A DNA stretch of 64,000 nt from Tritrichomonas foetus (lineage: Eukaryota > Parabasalia > Tritrichomonadida > Tritrichomonadidae), in NCBI GenBank assembly GCA_001839685.1, contig MLAK01000594.1:147479-211478 (forward strand), read 5' to 3'. The notes beneath the pieces were generated by a model. It searched no databases and had not been told where the DNA came from. It worked only from the letters and a program-made list of their open reading frames with translations. Both the position numbers and the translations under genes were made by a program. Shown in pieces: positions 10,226 through 21,300 of this stretch. Position 1 is the stretch's first letter. Every line of letters starts with the position of its first letter.

Positions 10226-10392
10226 CAAATGATTAAACAAATAATTAAATAAATGAATAACAAATGACTAAACAAATGAATTAACAAATGATAAAACAAA
10301 TGATTAAACAAATGAATTAACAAATGAATTAACAAATGATTAAACAAATGATTAAACAAATGATAAAACAAATGATTTAACAAATGAATAAA
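10226..10392. repeat. 12-bp minisatellite, 14 copies
   Basis: Fourteen units of the form caaatgaNNaaa in exact 12-bp register except one 11-bp unit (10250-10260). Unit variants (gatt, gaat, gata, gact) are intermixed. It lies between the 3' ends of the helicase gene and the 166-residue membrane protein gene. Confidence 0.9.
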
Positions 10393-10546
10393 CAAGGTTG
10401 ACATAATATTAAATTTCCGACACTATTCCTTATTATGCCCTAAATTTTACATCATATTGGTTGTAACAGACTGAATAAACAAAGTTTAGAAGATATTAAT
10501 ATTAATATTAAATTACGCTTTATCATAAATATTCAATAAATTTGTC

Positions 10547-11047
10547 TTATGTATAAGAATAACCAGAGTATGAGGAGTAACTGTAATCTGAGTATCCCGT
10601 TGAGTAAGAAGCAGTATCCTGATTATTCTTTCTTCTGTCAGAGCTTGAACTTGAACTTGAGCTGGTTGGAACTTTTTCATCATCATGATCGTCATTCTTT
10701 GGTGGGGCCTCTGGATCTTTTTCTACCTTTGGAAGTACATTTTTGGTTGTTCTGAATCCTTCAGGAAGTTCGTCTGGAATGTCGTAGAGGGCATCGAATG
10801 GCTTTTCATTATTTTCTTCTTTATTTTCGATGACGTGGAAAGCAACGTTTTCGGAGATTTCCTCAAGATCGTTTTGGAAAATTTGGCCGACGGGCTTCCT
10901 TGGTGACGGCGGGGCCCTCTGCTTTTGGCGTGTATGCGGTTTCTTTTTCGGCTCTTCGGAGACGCTGTGTTCTGTGCAATTGAATATAAGGATTGGAATA
11001 ATCACGAGAAGGAGAATTGAAGCTGATAAGGCGAATTCAAGCAACAT
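10547..11047 (-). CDS. Small single-pass membrane protein, unknown function
   Basis: 166 residues. A hydrophobic segment at about 5-22 (SASILLLVIIPILIF) acts as a signal anchor or signal peptide. It is followed by a basic, proline-containing stretch (KKKPHTRQKQRAPPSPRK), an acidic middle, a run of eight serines near 132-139 and a C-terminal Tyr/Ser-rich tail (SYSSYSGYSYT). I do not recognise a family. The basic residues directly after the hydrophobic segment suggest that the C-terminal part is cytosolic. The TCATTC immediately before the ATG could be an initiator, and an AACTTTTT box lies about 51 bp upstream. It is the only minus-strand gene between two plus-strand genes. Confidence 0.55.
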   Translation of the reverse strand: MLLEFALSASILLLVIIPILIFNCTEHSVSEEPKKKPHTRQKQRAPPSPRKPVGQIFQNDLEEISENVAFHVIENKEENNEKPFDALYDIPDELPEGFRTTKNVLPKVEKDPEAPPKNDDHDDEKVPTSSSSSSSSDRRKNNQDTASYSTGYSDYSYSSYSGYSYT

Positions 11048-11498
11048 GAATGACGATTTATAAAATTACTTATTGGAATAAAAAATAAACAAATTGAAAA
11101 AGTTTCTATCCAAAACCTTTTTCAATGTTTATCTAAACTGTGAAATAATCAAAAAGCGGCTGAATATATTCGTAAAAAGTTACGAATTTTGAAGAGATGA
11201 TTTCAATTAGTATTTGTTCGACAAAAAATTCGATTGTATCAACACGAAAAATGGAGAAAACGAAACGAGGCAAGTTTTTGAATTTCATTAATCTGAATTT
11301 ATTTGAAATCATCTTCTAGATTCTTCAATACAACTATATCTATGTTTTATATTGGTGTATTGTATGAAATGTCTCATGAAATATGAAGTGAAATACATCA
11401 TCTTATTTCACTCATCAGAATTAATACATTTAAATTGAATATCATTAACGATCGATACCACATAGAAAAAGATTGCACAATTGGAATCATATCATCAC
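11048..11498. other. Divergent intergenic region with two AACTTTTT boxes
   Basis: Spacer between the divergent membrane-protein and SNARE genes. It carries the 8-mer at 11098-11105 and again at 11174-11181. No gene was seen. Confidence 0.5.
11098..11105 (-). promoter_or_regulatory. AACTTTTT box upstream of 166-residue membrane protein gene
   Basis: Exact 8-mer, about 51 bp upstream of the ATG at 11047, in the context GAAACTTTTTCAA on the coding strand. Confidence 0.45.
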
Positions 11499-12110
11499 AT
11501 GGCAGCAATAGATAGGAATATTGAAGTTGCACAAGCTTTAAGTGCAGCAATACGAAATGACCTTCAAAAACTAGATTCTACAAATGCAAGTGAGAGACAA
11601 AAGCAAGATTCTAAAGTTGAAGGAATGATTAATGATCTCCAACAAAAAATTAGCAGCATTAGAGGACAAATGAATTCAATAACAGCAGAAGATCGCGATT
11701 TATATGCTGAAGATTTGAAGGAGCTTGAAAAAGAAAGATCGGATTACCAAACTGAGTTACGACAAAAAAGACAGGCTTTTTCTTTAAGTCAGCAGAACCA
11801 AGAACAGCATGATGCCAATATGGAAAAAGGTGAAAAAATTGTTCGAAATCTTGATACCGCAATGACAATTGGAAATGATACAATTAGAACGCAAGAAAAC
11901 ACGATCAATACATTAGAAGATGATCAAAGAAGACTTGACAACATTGATTCAAATTTAAATGTTGTTGATACAGAAGGATTAAAAGGTGAAACCACAGCCA
12001 AAAGAATGTATAGAAGACAAATATTATTTAGAATACTAGCATGGGCGATTGTTGTTATTCTTGTTGCATTTTTGATTTTCTCAATCTATTGGAAAGTAAG
12101 ACCTCAGTAA
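11499..12110 (+). CDS. SNARE-like tail-anchored protein, probably Qb (Vti1/NPSN type)
   Basis: Likely membrane-fusion SNARE of about 203 residues. The N-terminal two thirds are heptad-rich helix. A SNARE-type motif occupies about 112-172 (LDTAMTIGNDTIRTQ..., then DDQRRLDNIDSNL). A C-terminal transmembrane anchor (RILAWAIVVILVAFLIFSIYW, about 175-197) leaves a very short lumenal end. The segment aligns without gaps with the Vti1-type Qb motif, including the DxNL element before the anchor. The central zero-layer residue cannot be assigned securely. The frame is open six codons upstream via TTG; the ATG at 11499, directly after TCATCAC, is chosen. Confidence 0.6.
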   Translation: MAAIDRNIEVAQALSAAIRNDLQKLDSTNASERQKQDSKVEGMINDLQQKISSIRGQMNSITAEDRDLYAEDLKELEKERSDYQTELRQKRQAFSLSQQNQEQHDANMEKGEKIVRNLDTAMTIGNDTIRTQENTINTLEDDQRRLDNIDSNLNVVDTEGLKGETTAKRMYRRQILFRILAWAIVVILVAFLIFSIYWKVRPQ

Positions 12111-12371
12111 TGAACATTTCATTATACAATGAGATATAATATCCAATTAATATATATCTTCCTATGCTTAAACAATCTAAAATTGATTTTACATCATGAA
12201 TTTGTTGAGGTAATTACATTACATTAGTTTAATTTAGCTTTCATTAATTCTACAGAAGATAATCTTCTGTCTCATTTGTATCTCTGTTTTTATTCAGAGT
12301 TTCTATAATGAATTGTCGAATAATGATAGAATTCATTAAAAAAATAGATAAAATTGAAAATTATCAAACAT

Positions 12372-15300
12372 TTATTGTGGCATGATTCTTCCAACAATTA
12401 GGAAATGAATATGAATATTGTGTTCATTGATTGAAAATAGCCAAAGTGATTCAACAGTTTTAACAGATGTAGGCAAATATGAGAATCCAACAGAATATCT
12501 TTTACCACTAGATACCAATGCTTGTGAAACAAGACATTTAACAGAAGGTGATACACCTTTCTGAACACGTGTCCATGTGATTTCGTAAGGTGATGATGTT
12601 GGATTAATAATCTCGAACTTTTTAACTATCTTTTTACCAACACCTTTCGAAAATAGTTCAACAACTTTTACGCCTTCAGGTAGTGGATCATTATATGATG
12701 GGTGTCTCCGACCAGCCGAAATATAATCACTCATTTTAACATTGAAATGACAAAGTGGCCTCCTGGAAAATCCGCTCATATTTAATAAAGGCGCCTCCAT
12801 TACCTGTAAATATGGAATTGACATCTTAAAAGTAGCAGTGAAATCATCAACTTCTTCAGGAGAGAAAAGAACTTTAAATATTTTTGATTGGCCTGCATTT
12901 ATCACACCTGTTGAAGGTTGAATTGAAAATGGTGTCGGCATTGTTCGATTTCTTAACGCAACATACTTTTCAAGTGTCCATTGATATTCAAATTTAATCT
13001 GTGATGTATTTGTAACTTTCACATCATATGTTCTTGTTTGGTACATCATTGTTGGTGCAAATGGAATATCAGTTGTATCAATTGAATATTTAATTACATC
13101 AGAAATTGCAAAAACACGCAAAACAAGATCCTTTAGTTTCACATTGACTGGTTTATATGGTGGTTCAGGCAATATTTTAACAACTTTGACCAAAGTCCGA
13201 TCTTCTTTTTCAGGTGGTTCTTCTTCAATTTGTTGTTGTGGATGTGTTTTGGTATTTCTTGGTGATTGTGAACGTAACTGTGTGGAATTTTTGTCATTTG
13301 CTCCAGGTTGTTTTGGTCCTTTTGCAGGTGAAGGATTTCTTTGCTGTTGTGGTTTAGGATTTGGTGTTTGAGACTGTTGTGATGATTCACTTCCTGAAGC
13401 AGAAAATGCAGCTTCTTGCTCGGATTCTTTCAATTCACATCTTGGAATGAATTCTGTTGTTTTCATTGTATCATCCCAATCAGGTGAATATGGGTCATCT
13501 AATTCAATTTTTGTCCATTGACATGGTATTTTATATAAATTAAACTTCACAGGTTTTTCTGTGAAGAAGGTTACTAATATTTGTTTAGATTGTCCGGCTT
13601 TGAGATGACCAACACGTGGCAAAAATTGGAAATCATGATTATTTGCCCATGCAAAGCGAACATCATATTTACAAATATTTCGCATACGGAATGTACACTG
13701 TTGTTGTCTTCCAACAACATTATCACGGAATAAGATATCATTATCATCTTCAACTGAGCCATCGAATACAACATCATCAATGAATCCCTCTCCACTAAAA
13801 ATAAACAACATGTCACCTTTTGGATTATCTGCACAAGAAACAACAACTTCAAAAGTTGATCTATGAGCTTTTTGTGGAGAGAAAATTGCAGTGATGTTTA
13901 TTGTTCGTCCAGTTTCAAGAAGAATTGGTTCTATATAATTATCAGCATCTTTTAATGTATATTCTGGATTATTTCCACGAACAGAAATTTTAACAGTAGC
14001 AGGAATAAAAGCATCGTTTCGAATAGCAACAGTTTTTTCACGAAATCCGTTCATTAACACTCTTCCAAGAGGAACATTATATGTGTTTCCTTTTGGTTTG
14101 TCAAGATGAGTCAAAAGGGTTAATCCAGGAAGAGCGCCAGCTCCTTCAACACAGAATTTTAATTGTTTTGTTTCTGGTATTGTTCCTCCTTTAACATTGG
14201 CTTCAAAGTAACCAATGAAGTTATCACAAGATACTGGCGAAAATGATAAATTAACGATGTATTCACCATTCGGCGGAATATTCACTAATTTTTCTGAAAC
14301 ATCAAATGGAAAGCTTGACATTCCAGCTTTAGATTTTGGTTTTATTAAAACATCAACTGTACATGGAATAGGAAATGGATTAATCAAATAAACAGGAATA
14401 GAAGCACTATCGTGTAAAATAAGGGGCGCGAAGTGGAAAATATGTTCATCTTCCAAAAATGCATTCATATTTTTCCTTGTAACATCTGATCTCAAGCATA
14501 AATGCTGTCCCTTAAAGATTTGTTCATAGTCGCCATTAGATATACCAGGAACATATGTTGATGCTAATAAATCAAGATCAAATGTCCTATCTTCTGGTGA
14601 ATCTGTAACTTTAATGATAGCTGTTGCTTTAAATGTTTCATTTGTTGCTTGATGAAAATCTACATTAACCGTTGTTGCTTGCCCAGGTGGGACAACTCCG
14701 GAACTTGGTTGTAGCATAAAGTATCCAACATCAACAACAGGTCCAAGTTTCTTATTTGCACGATTTCTTTGGAGTGCTGTGTTTGAGCGTGAGGCAGAAG
14801 GACCTCCTCTTCCTCTTGCAGCACCTCGGCCACGACCTCGGCCTCTTCCTCGTTTCCCACTATTCATAAGCTCACTTGGATCTGCTTTAGCTGTAATATC
14901 AAAATTGAATGGAAATGAACCATTATTTTTGATTGTAAATGAACGTTGAACAGCTGTTAACACAGGAATTGCTCCAAAATCAATTTTTTGTGGATCAATT
15001 AAGAGCTTAGCCGTAACGGTTTCTGCTGAAACGCAAACAGATATTACATTAGTGATAGTATTGGTTAAAGGATCATTCACTCTTAATGTCATCATTTTTT
15101 TATTTTCAATTTTAACAACCCGATTTACTAGAAAAGTTACATTAATAGTTGTCATCTTTTCTCCAGGTGCAACAATTCCATCAGGCTGGTCTATCTTTAA
15201 AACAGATGATGCTAAACTGCCTTGTAATGTAATTGCATAATGAACAGGATATTTCGACCGGTTTTTCAATTGCAAAGGAATTGTTTTGGATTGATTCACT

Positions 15301-18300
15301 TTTGACATGCCAAACATCAAGTGTGCCATTCCTTTTGGATAAATAACATCGAAATGTGTATCATAAGCTTCGGCAATGACTGCAACAGTTGTTGTAGAGA
15401 ATGATTTTGTTCGATTATTATCAAATACCTCGAGCTGGAAGTTCTTTTTAAGTTGCATTGGTTTTGGTGATTGAAAAGTAACAGATAAAATGCTTGCTTC
15501 TTTCGGTTGAATAACCCCACTTGTTTGATTAAATGTAATATTTGGACCAAGATGTGAACTATGCTTCAGTGCCCATTCGCAAGGTATTTTACCATTATTT
15601 GTAAGTGTTATATCAATTGTCTTAGATTGCTTTAACATTACTCTTTCGAAGTCCAAGGAATTTGGTGTCATTTCAACAAGAGGCAAAGTTCCTTCAGCAA
15701 TTAATGGAAGTAAAAGTGGGGTTGGATTATCTTTAATAAGAATCTGCAAGGTTGTGTTCATTACTTCGGCGACAGTTGGGAAAACGTTAATCATGATTTG
15801 TGATGACTCAAGTGGTTTAATTGATAGATTAGGTTGATCAATTATCCATGATTTTGTTGGTTCTGAAAAAGAGCATGAGATATCAGCTTGGAATTCAGAT
15901 TCATTTTTAAGTGTAACAGGGAATTTGTATTGGCTCTGTGGTGTTTTTGATGATTGCTGTTTCGGATTAGGATTAGTAATTAGCAAATAACCGCAATGGA
16001 ATGCTTCTAATTTATTTACCCATGAATAAGAAACCTTCGGTGTGAATTTATTCACAATTGATGTAAACAAAGTGGAAATTTCCCTATTAATTTCTGGGTA
16101 AATACAACTTCCGTTAATTTTCAATTTATAAACCTCAAATTTGCAATTTGGTATCCCAAAGTTGAGAGAATCTGTGTATTTCCCGATTTTATATGAACTA
16201 AACATGACAGTAATATATTTGCTAGAATGTGGTTCAATGTTCCATCTTGGAGTGTACCGAGTTAGATCAAGTTCATCAATGAAAGGAATAACAGTATTTA
16301 ATCCAAGTGGATCATTTCGATTTCTTGATCTTCGACTTGATCTTCCACTCTTTCTGGAAGATGATGGCTGTTGTGGAACTTCATTTAAAGATAAATCACC
16401 AAGCAAATCTTCAGTAATAATGCTGAAAAATTCCGGCTTTCTATCAACCTGAGCTTTCTTAGGATGAGTGAAGTCGATGATCCCACTTTTTGGCTTCGGT
16501 ATTAATCTTGTAAATGCTTTTTCTTTCATTTGCTGAATTGATGGAAGGAAATTATTCAAATATTTTGTTATATTGGAAAGTTCATCGCATCCATTGATCA
16601 GCAAAGAGTTCATTTGTTGAAAATTATCAGGTGCATCAATTCCCGATACTACATTCATTGAACCTGTGGAGCTTGAACGGTCTTTAATAAGCAAATTTGG
16701 GTCAACAACTTGGAAAGCATCTCCACCATTCAATAATTTTTCTACAATGGTACCAAGTGTGAAATTGAATGTAAGGATAGAAAGTGGAATTGGATCTAGA
16801 GGAACGCCATATTTAGATTTATGTGATTGTTTCTTTTTCTCTTTATCTGCTGGGATTGGTTGGGTTGTAGTAGCTGCTTTATTTTCATCTGCTGGATTTG
16901 ATCGAGAAGATGATTTTCCTGAATGATGATGTTTCTTTTTAGAACTGCTTCGTGATCTTCCTTTTGATGTTTTTTTAGCATTTTCTTCTTCTTCTAAAGC
17001 TTCTTGTGCTGCTTTAATGATTCTATCACGTGTTGCTTTTCGTCTCTTATCTGCTTCTTCTTGTGCTTCCATATCTAAAAGATCATATTGAGCTTCTGTC
17101 ATGTTAATTAATTCTTCTCGCTTCTTTTGTGCTGCATCACGTTTTTTTCTTCTGTTATCACTTTCCTTTTTGGCAATACGTTTAGTAACTTCGTCTTCTG
17201 TGCATTTAAGAGCAACAAGAAATACATAATGTCCGTCAAATGCTGCAAGAACGTAAGATAATGCTCTTTCAGATGCTGTCAATTTCTGATGTTGATATGA
17301 AGTAAATGGATTTCGTGTAATTTCTTCGATACTACCTTTGTGACGAAGACATTGTCCAAGAAATTGCTCTGTTTCTTCTGGTTCTGGAAAAACATCAAGT
17401 CCATCTAAAACAAAGCCATTTGTACAACTTGGATCAGAAATTGCTTCTTGGAAAGCTGAAACATAATCCGCGTCACTTGGCGCTTTGCTTTCATCATTTT
17501 CAAGAATTGAAGCTTGATTTCTTTCAAGTAAATCAGCCCATATATCTTTCAAATATAAAATTGGTGAATCATCAAGATGTGAAGAAATAATTTTAGAAAC
17601 TGTTGTTCTTCCACTTAATGAAACGCCATGAACAATTACACATAAGGCAAATTTTGAAACAGGTGAAAAAGCATCACTACTGGCAGCTGATGTGGATGTA
17701 ATGCTTGGTCGGACAGGTGGAAGCCCCATAGATGAAAGACGTTCATTCACATAATTCAAAAAGTCAAATTGATAAGAAAAGACTTCAATTGGATAATCAG
17801 AGTTATTAAACATTGTAACTTCAACAGTTGATGGTTCATTAAATGGTAAAATAGGAGGCATATTTAAGATAGGCGGATCGAAGCTTAATGTAATTCGGAC
17901 ACCAACACCTAAAATTTGCAGAATTGTCGGTGTTTTTGTATGTGGAATCAGAATTGGAACTTCTAAGGCATATTTCATTTCCTCATTTGGTGAAAATGCA
18001 ATTTCTATGTTTTGGAAAGTTTGAGATGGCAATGTTCCTTCGCTGGGTGTGGATGAAAAAACAGTCTTAAGAGGCTTAGTTGGCTCTTTTTCAGAAATAC
18101 TCTTTGGTACACCAAACTCATATTCAAGCTGCATAGGATTCATGTTTTGAAGTTGAACAGTCATAGTTAAATATTGACCAATTATAACATTTCCAAAATC
18201 GAAACAATTTTGTGATAATTTTAATGCAGGCGTTTCTGTACTTGCATTTATTTGAAACATGACTCCAAAATCATCTGAGAATAAAAGTGGAACTTCAAAA

Positions 18301-21300
18301 GAAATATCTCCAACAAAATCCAATTTTTTTTCATTATTATCGAATGTAACTTTGAAGTCAATTTGATTATTTACATCTAAATCCGTAAATTCACTTGGTG
18401 TTATCTTAAATCCAGTATTTTTCAGAGGATCTAAAACAAATTTGGCCGAAAGTGGGAAATATGTGGCATTCTTCATCGAAAATTCAATTACACGTTTGTC
18501 GCCAAATACAATTCTACCCATATCAATTTGATATCTAGAATTAACATATCCTCGATATTCATAAGGTGCATCTTCATCTTTCTTTCTTCTTCTGTGCATT
18601 GAAACAACCAATTGAGGTTCAGAAAGTTTTGAAAGATAATTTTTAGTTTCAATATCTCTCAAAAATTCTTCTGTTTGAACTGGAATTTCCGTTTGCGGAT
18701 TCATTCTAAGTTTATTTTGTGCTTCAACAACTAAATTATTAAAGCATTGTAAAGAAGGATCATTTTCACATCTTGGAATGGACAACTCAATTTGTTCGAA
18801 TCTGGCAAAAAGAGTTACAGGAATTTCAACATCTTGAATTCGAGCTATTCTTATTATAATTTTTTCTTTATATAAACGAGGAAGACCAGGAAGGATGCTG
18901 ATTGTTAATTCTGCCATCGTTTCTGGTTTTAAAGATCCATTCATTGGAGAAACACTAATTTTCTTCAATTGACAGCCACGTGGAATTAATGTTTCGTATG
19001 TTATTGCAGCATCACTCAAATTAGTAAGAATAATTTTTTGTTGGTGTGTTTGAAGAAAATGAACATTTCCAAAATCAAGTGAAACAGGATCAACTCTAAA
19101 ATCAATATTAGATGAGTTACCAACAAGATTAATTGTATAATCAGGTCCACCTTTAACATGACAAACAGCTGTTGCTGTATGTTGTGTTCCATATCCATCT
19201 TCATCACCCTGTGCAACAAATGAAAAATGAACAACATCGGTACCGCCTGGTTTCATGTGCCCTCTAATTGGAAATATATCGAAAATTTTTGAAACTTCAC
19301 TCTTTTTCTCAGGCAAAAGTTCCCAATCCCAAGATGTAGCCAAACCATTAGCATTTTTCATATGCATGTCAATTGATCTTTCTGTATTTATCAGCATCAA
19401 GCCAAAATCAATTGGTCCTTTCGATGTAAAATCAATATTCGGGAAATACATTTCTGATGTGACATTAACATTAAATTTAATCGAATGATTTCCATGTGAA
19501 AATATGATCTTTCTTATTATATTCTCGGATATAAAATCAGTTTTGAATTGTGGATCGAAAGTTACGGTAAATTTCACTGGAGAATTTGGTTCGAGATTGA
19601 AATCAGTCTGTGATAAATGATAGGGTGCTTGAACATAAGCTGTAACTTTAACAGAGATCGGAACAAGATTAGTAACAGTTATTTCTTGTTTTTGACATGG
19701 TAAAAGCTGTTTTGATGGTGAAATTTTTTCCGGATCATGGCCAGAAAGTTCTTCTTCTTTTTCAAAATCATGAAAATGCTTAAAATCAATTGCTGTTGTA
19801 GAAAATAGAAGTTTTGGATGAATAAAACTGCCGCTTATTTTAGGTGTATACATAACAACACGATGATTACCAAGTGTAGCATGACATTGGAAAAGCATTG
19901 TAAATTCAGATTGCTTTGGACAACGCACAGTGAATTCAAAATCAATTGATTCACCTGGTTCAATTTCAATGGCTGCTGGCGTCACAGCCGAATAAAAATC
20001 TTCAGGATTGCATCCAATAATTTTTGGTCTTTGAATCGAAAACATCACAGAACATTTTCTCATCCCTTTATTTTCAATTGAAAATGGCGTGGTAAATGAG
20101 TGTTCGGTTAACATTGGTCCGAGTTCCATGACATCCATTGGAATAGAGGCAACAATTGGTACTCCAGTTCCTGATATTTTAATTGGAATAACAATAGGAT
20201 GAAGATATTCAACTCTGATAATAATATTTCCAGTAAATGTACGGGAATCATCCAAATTTGCAACAAATGTTAATTCTTCAGTTTCATTACCTGGAACAAC
20301 ACCGCTCATTTTATCAATAGTGAAAACTGGAAATTGGGTGTCGATTTCTATCTTATAATTTGCTGGAATTGGTGATTGATTTTCAACTTTAATAATTTTC
20401 CGAATATCTTTTAATACTTTTCCTTTTCCTAAGCTGATGGAATCTGGTGTTATAACTAATTTAGGACCGGCGGAAATTCCGGAAAGAGAGAATGGAATAA
20501 AAGTATCTGATCCGCATATTTTTAATCTTCCATTAATTTTAAATTGTCCAAGAACTTTAGGTGTAAAATAAAAAGGGAAATCTAAGCGTGCTTTTGGTTT
20601 GACCGTTCCAGTTCGAAAATTAGCATCAACATCACCAAAAACTTGAGTCACATCATCACATGGTTCAAAATAAAAATTCGCGACTAAATCAAAATCATTT
20701 ATAAGTGTATAAATATGTTCTGTCTTATGACCAATATAAATTAAACCAATATCAGGATCAGGCTCTTCGATTTTGAGTTTTGGTTCAATAACTGTTGCTT
20801 TTAATGGAAGAACTCGCAATTTTTCACCAAATTTTAAAATATCTAAATAAACTTCAGCATTTACCTCTTTTTCCTCAGTTGGAATGAATTCGACAGTAAT
20901 TGTTTCTTTTGAAAATTTGTCGATAAAACCACCTGCTGGTGTGATATTTATTTCACGATGAGCAAAACTGCCATCATGTCCAGCTCTCATTTTAAAATCA
21001 AATGGAATTAAAGATTTATTTTCGAGCACTATAGTTTTTGTATTAATTGTTCCAAGTGAAACACGACCAAAATCCAGACAATTTGTTGACAAAGAAAAAA
21101 CTGGGCCGATAACTCGACCAAATAAAGAAATTGATGGTTGAATTGATGAATCACCAATTTGAAAAGAAAAAGTTTCATTAAATTGTCGAACTTGATTTGC
21201 AAGAAATGTGATTGCTATTGGAACTTTATTATGAATAGGAATTATTCCACTTTCAGGATTGAATTGGAATTCAATACCATCGGTCATTCGTTTCACTAAA

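Noticed and set aside
13139..17000. Several open frames on both strands inside the HYDIN gene
   Set aside because: They overlap a 3148-codon frame with clear domain content and lack family character; low-complexity codon runs explain them.
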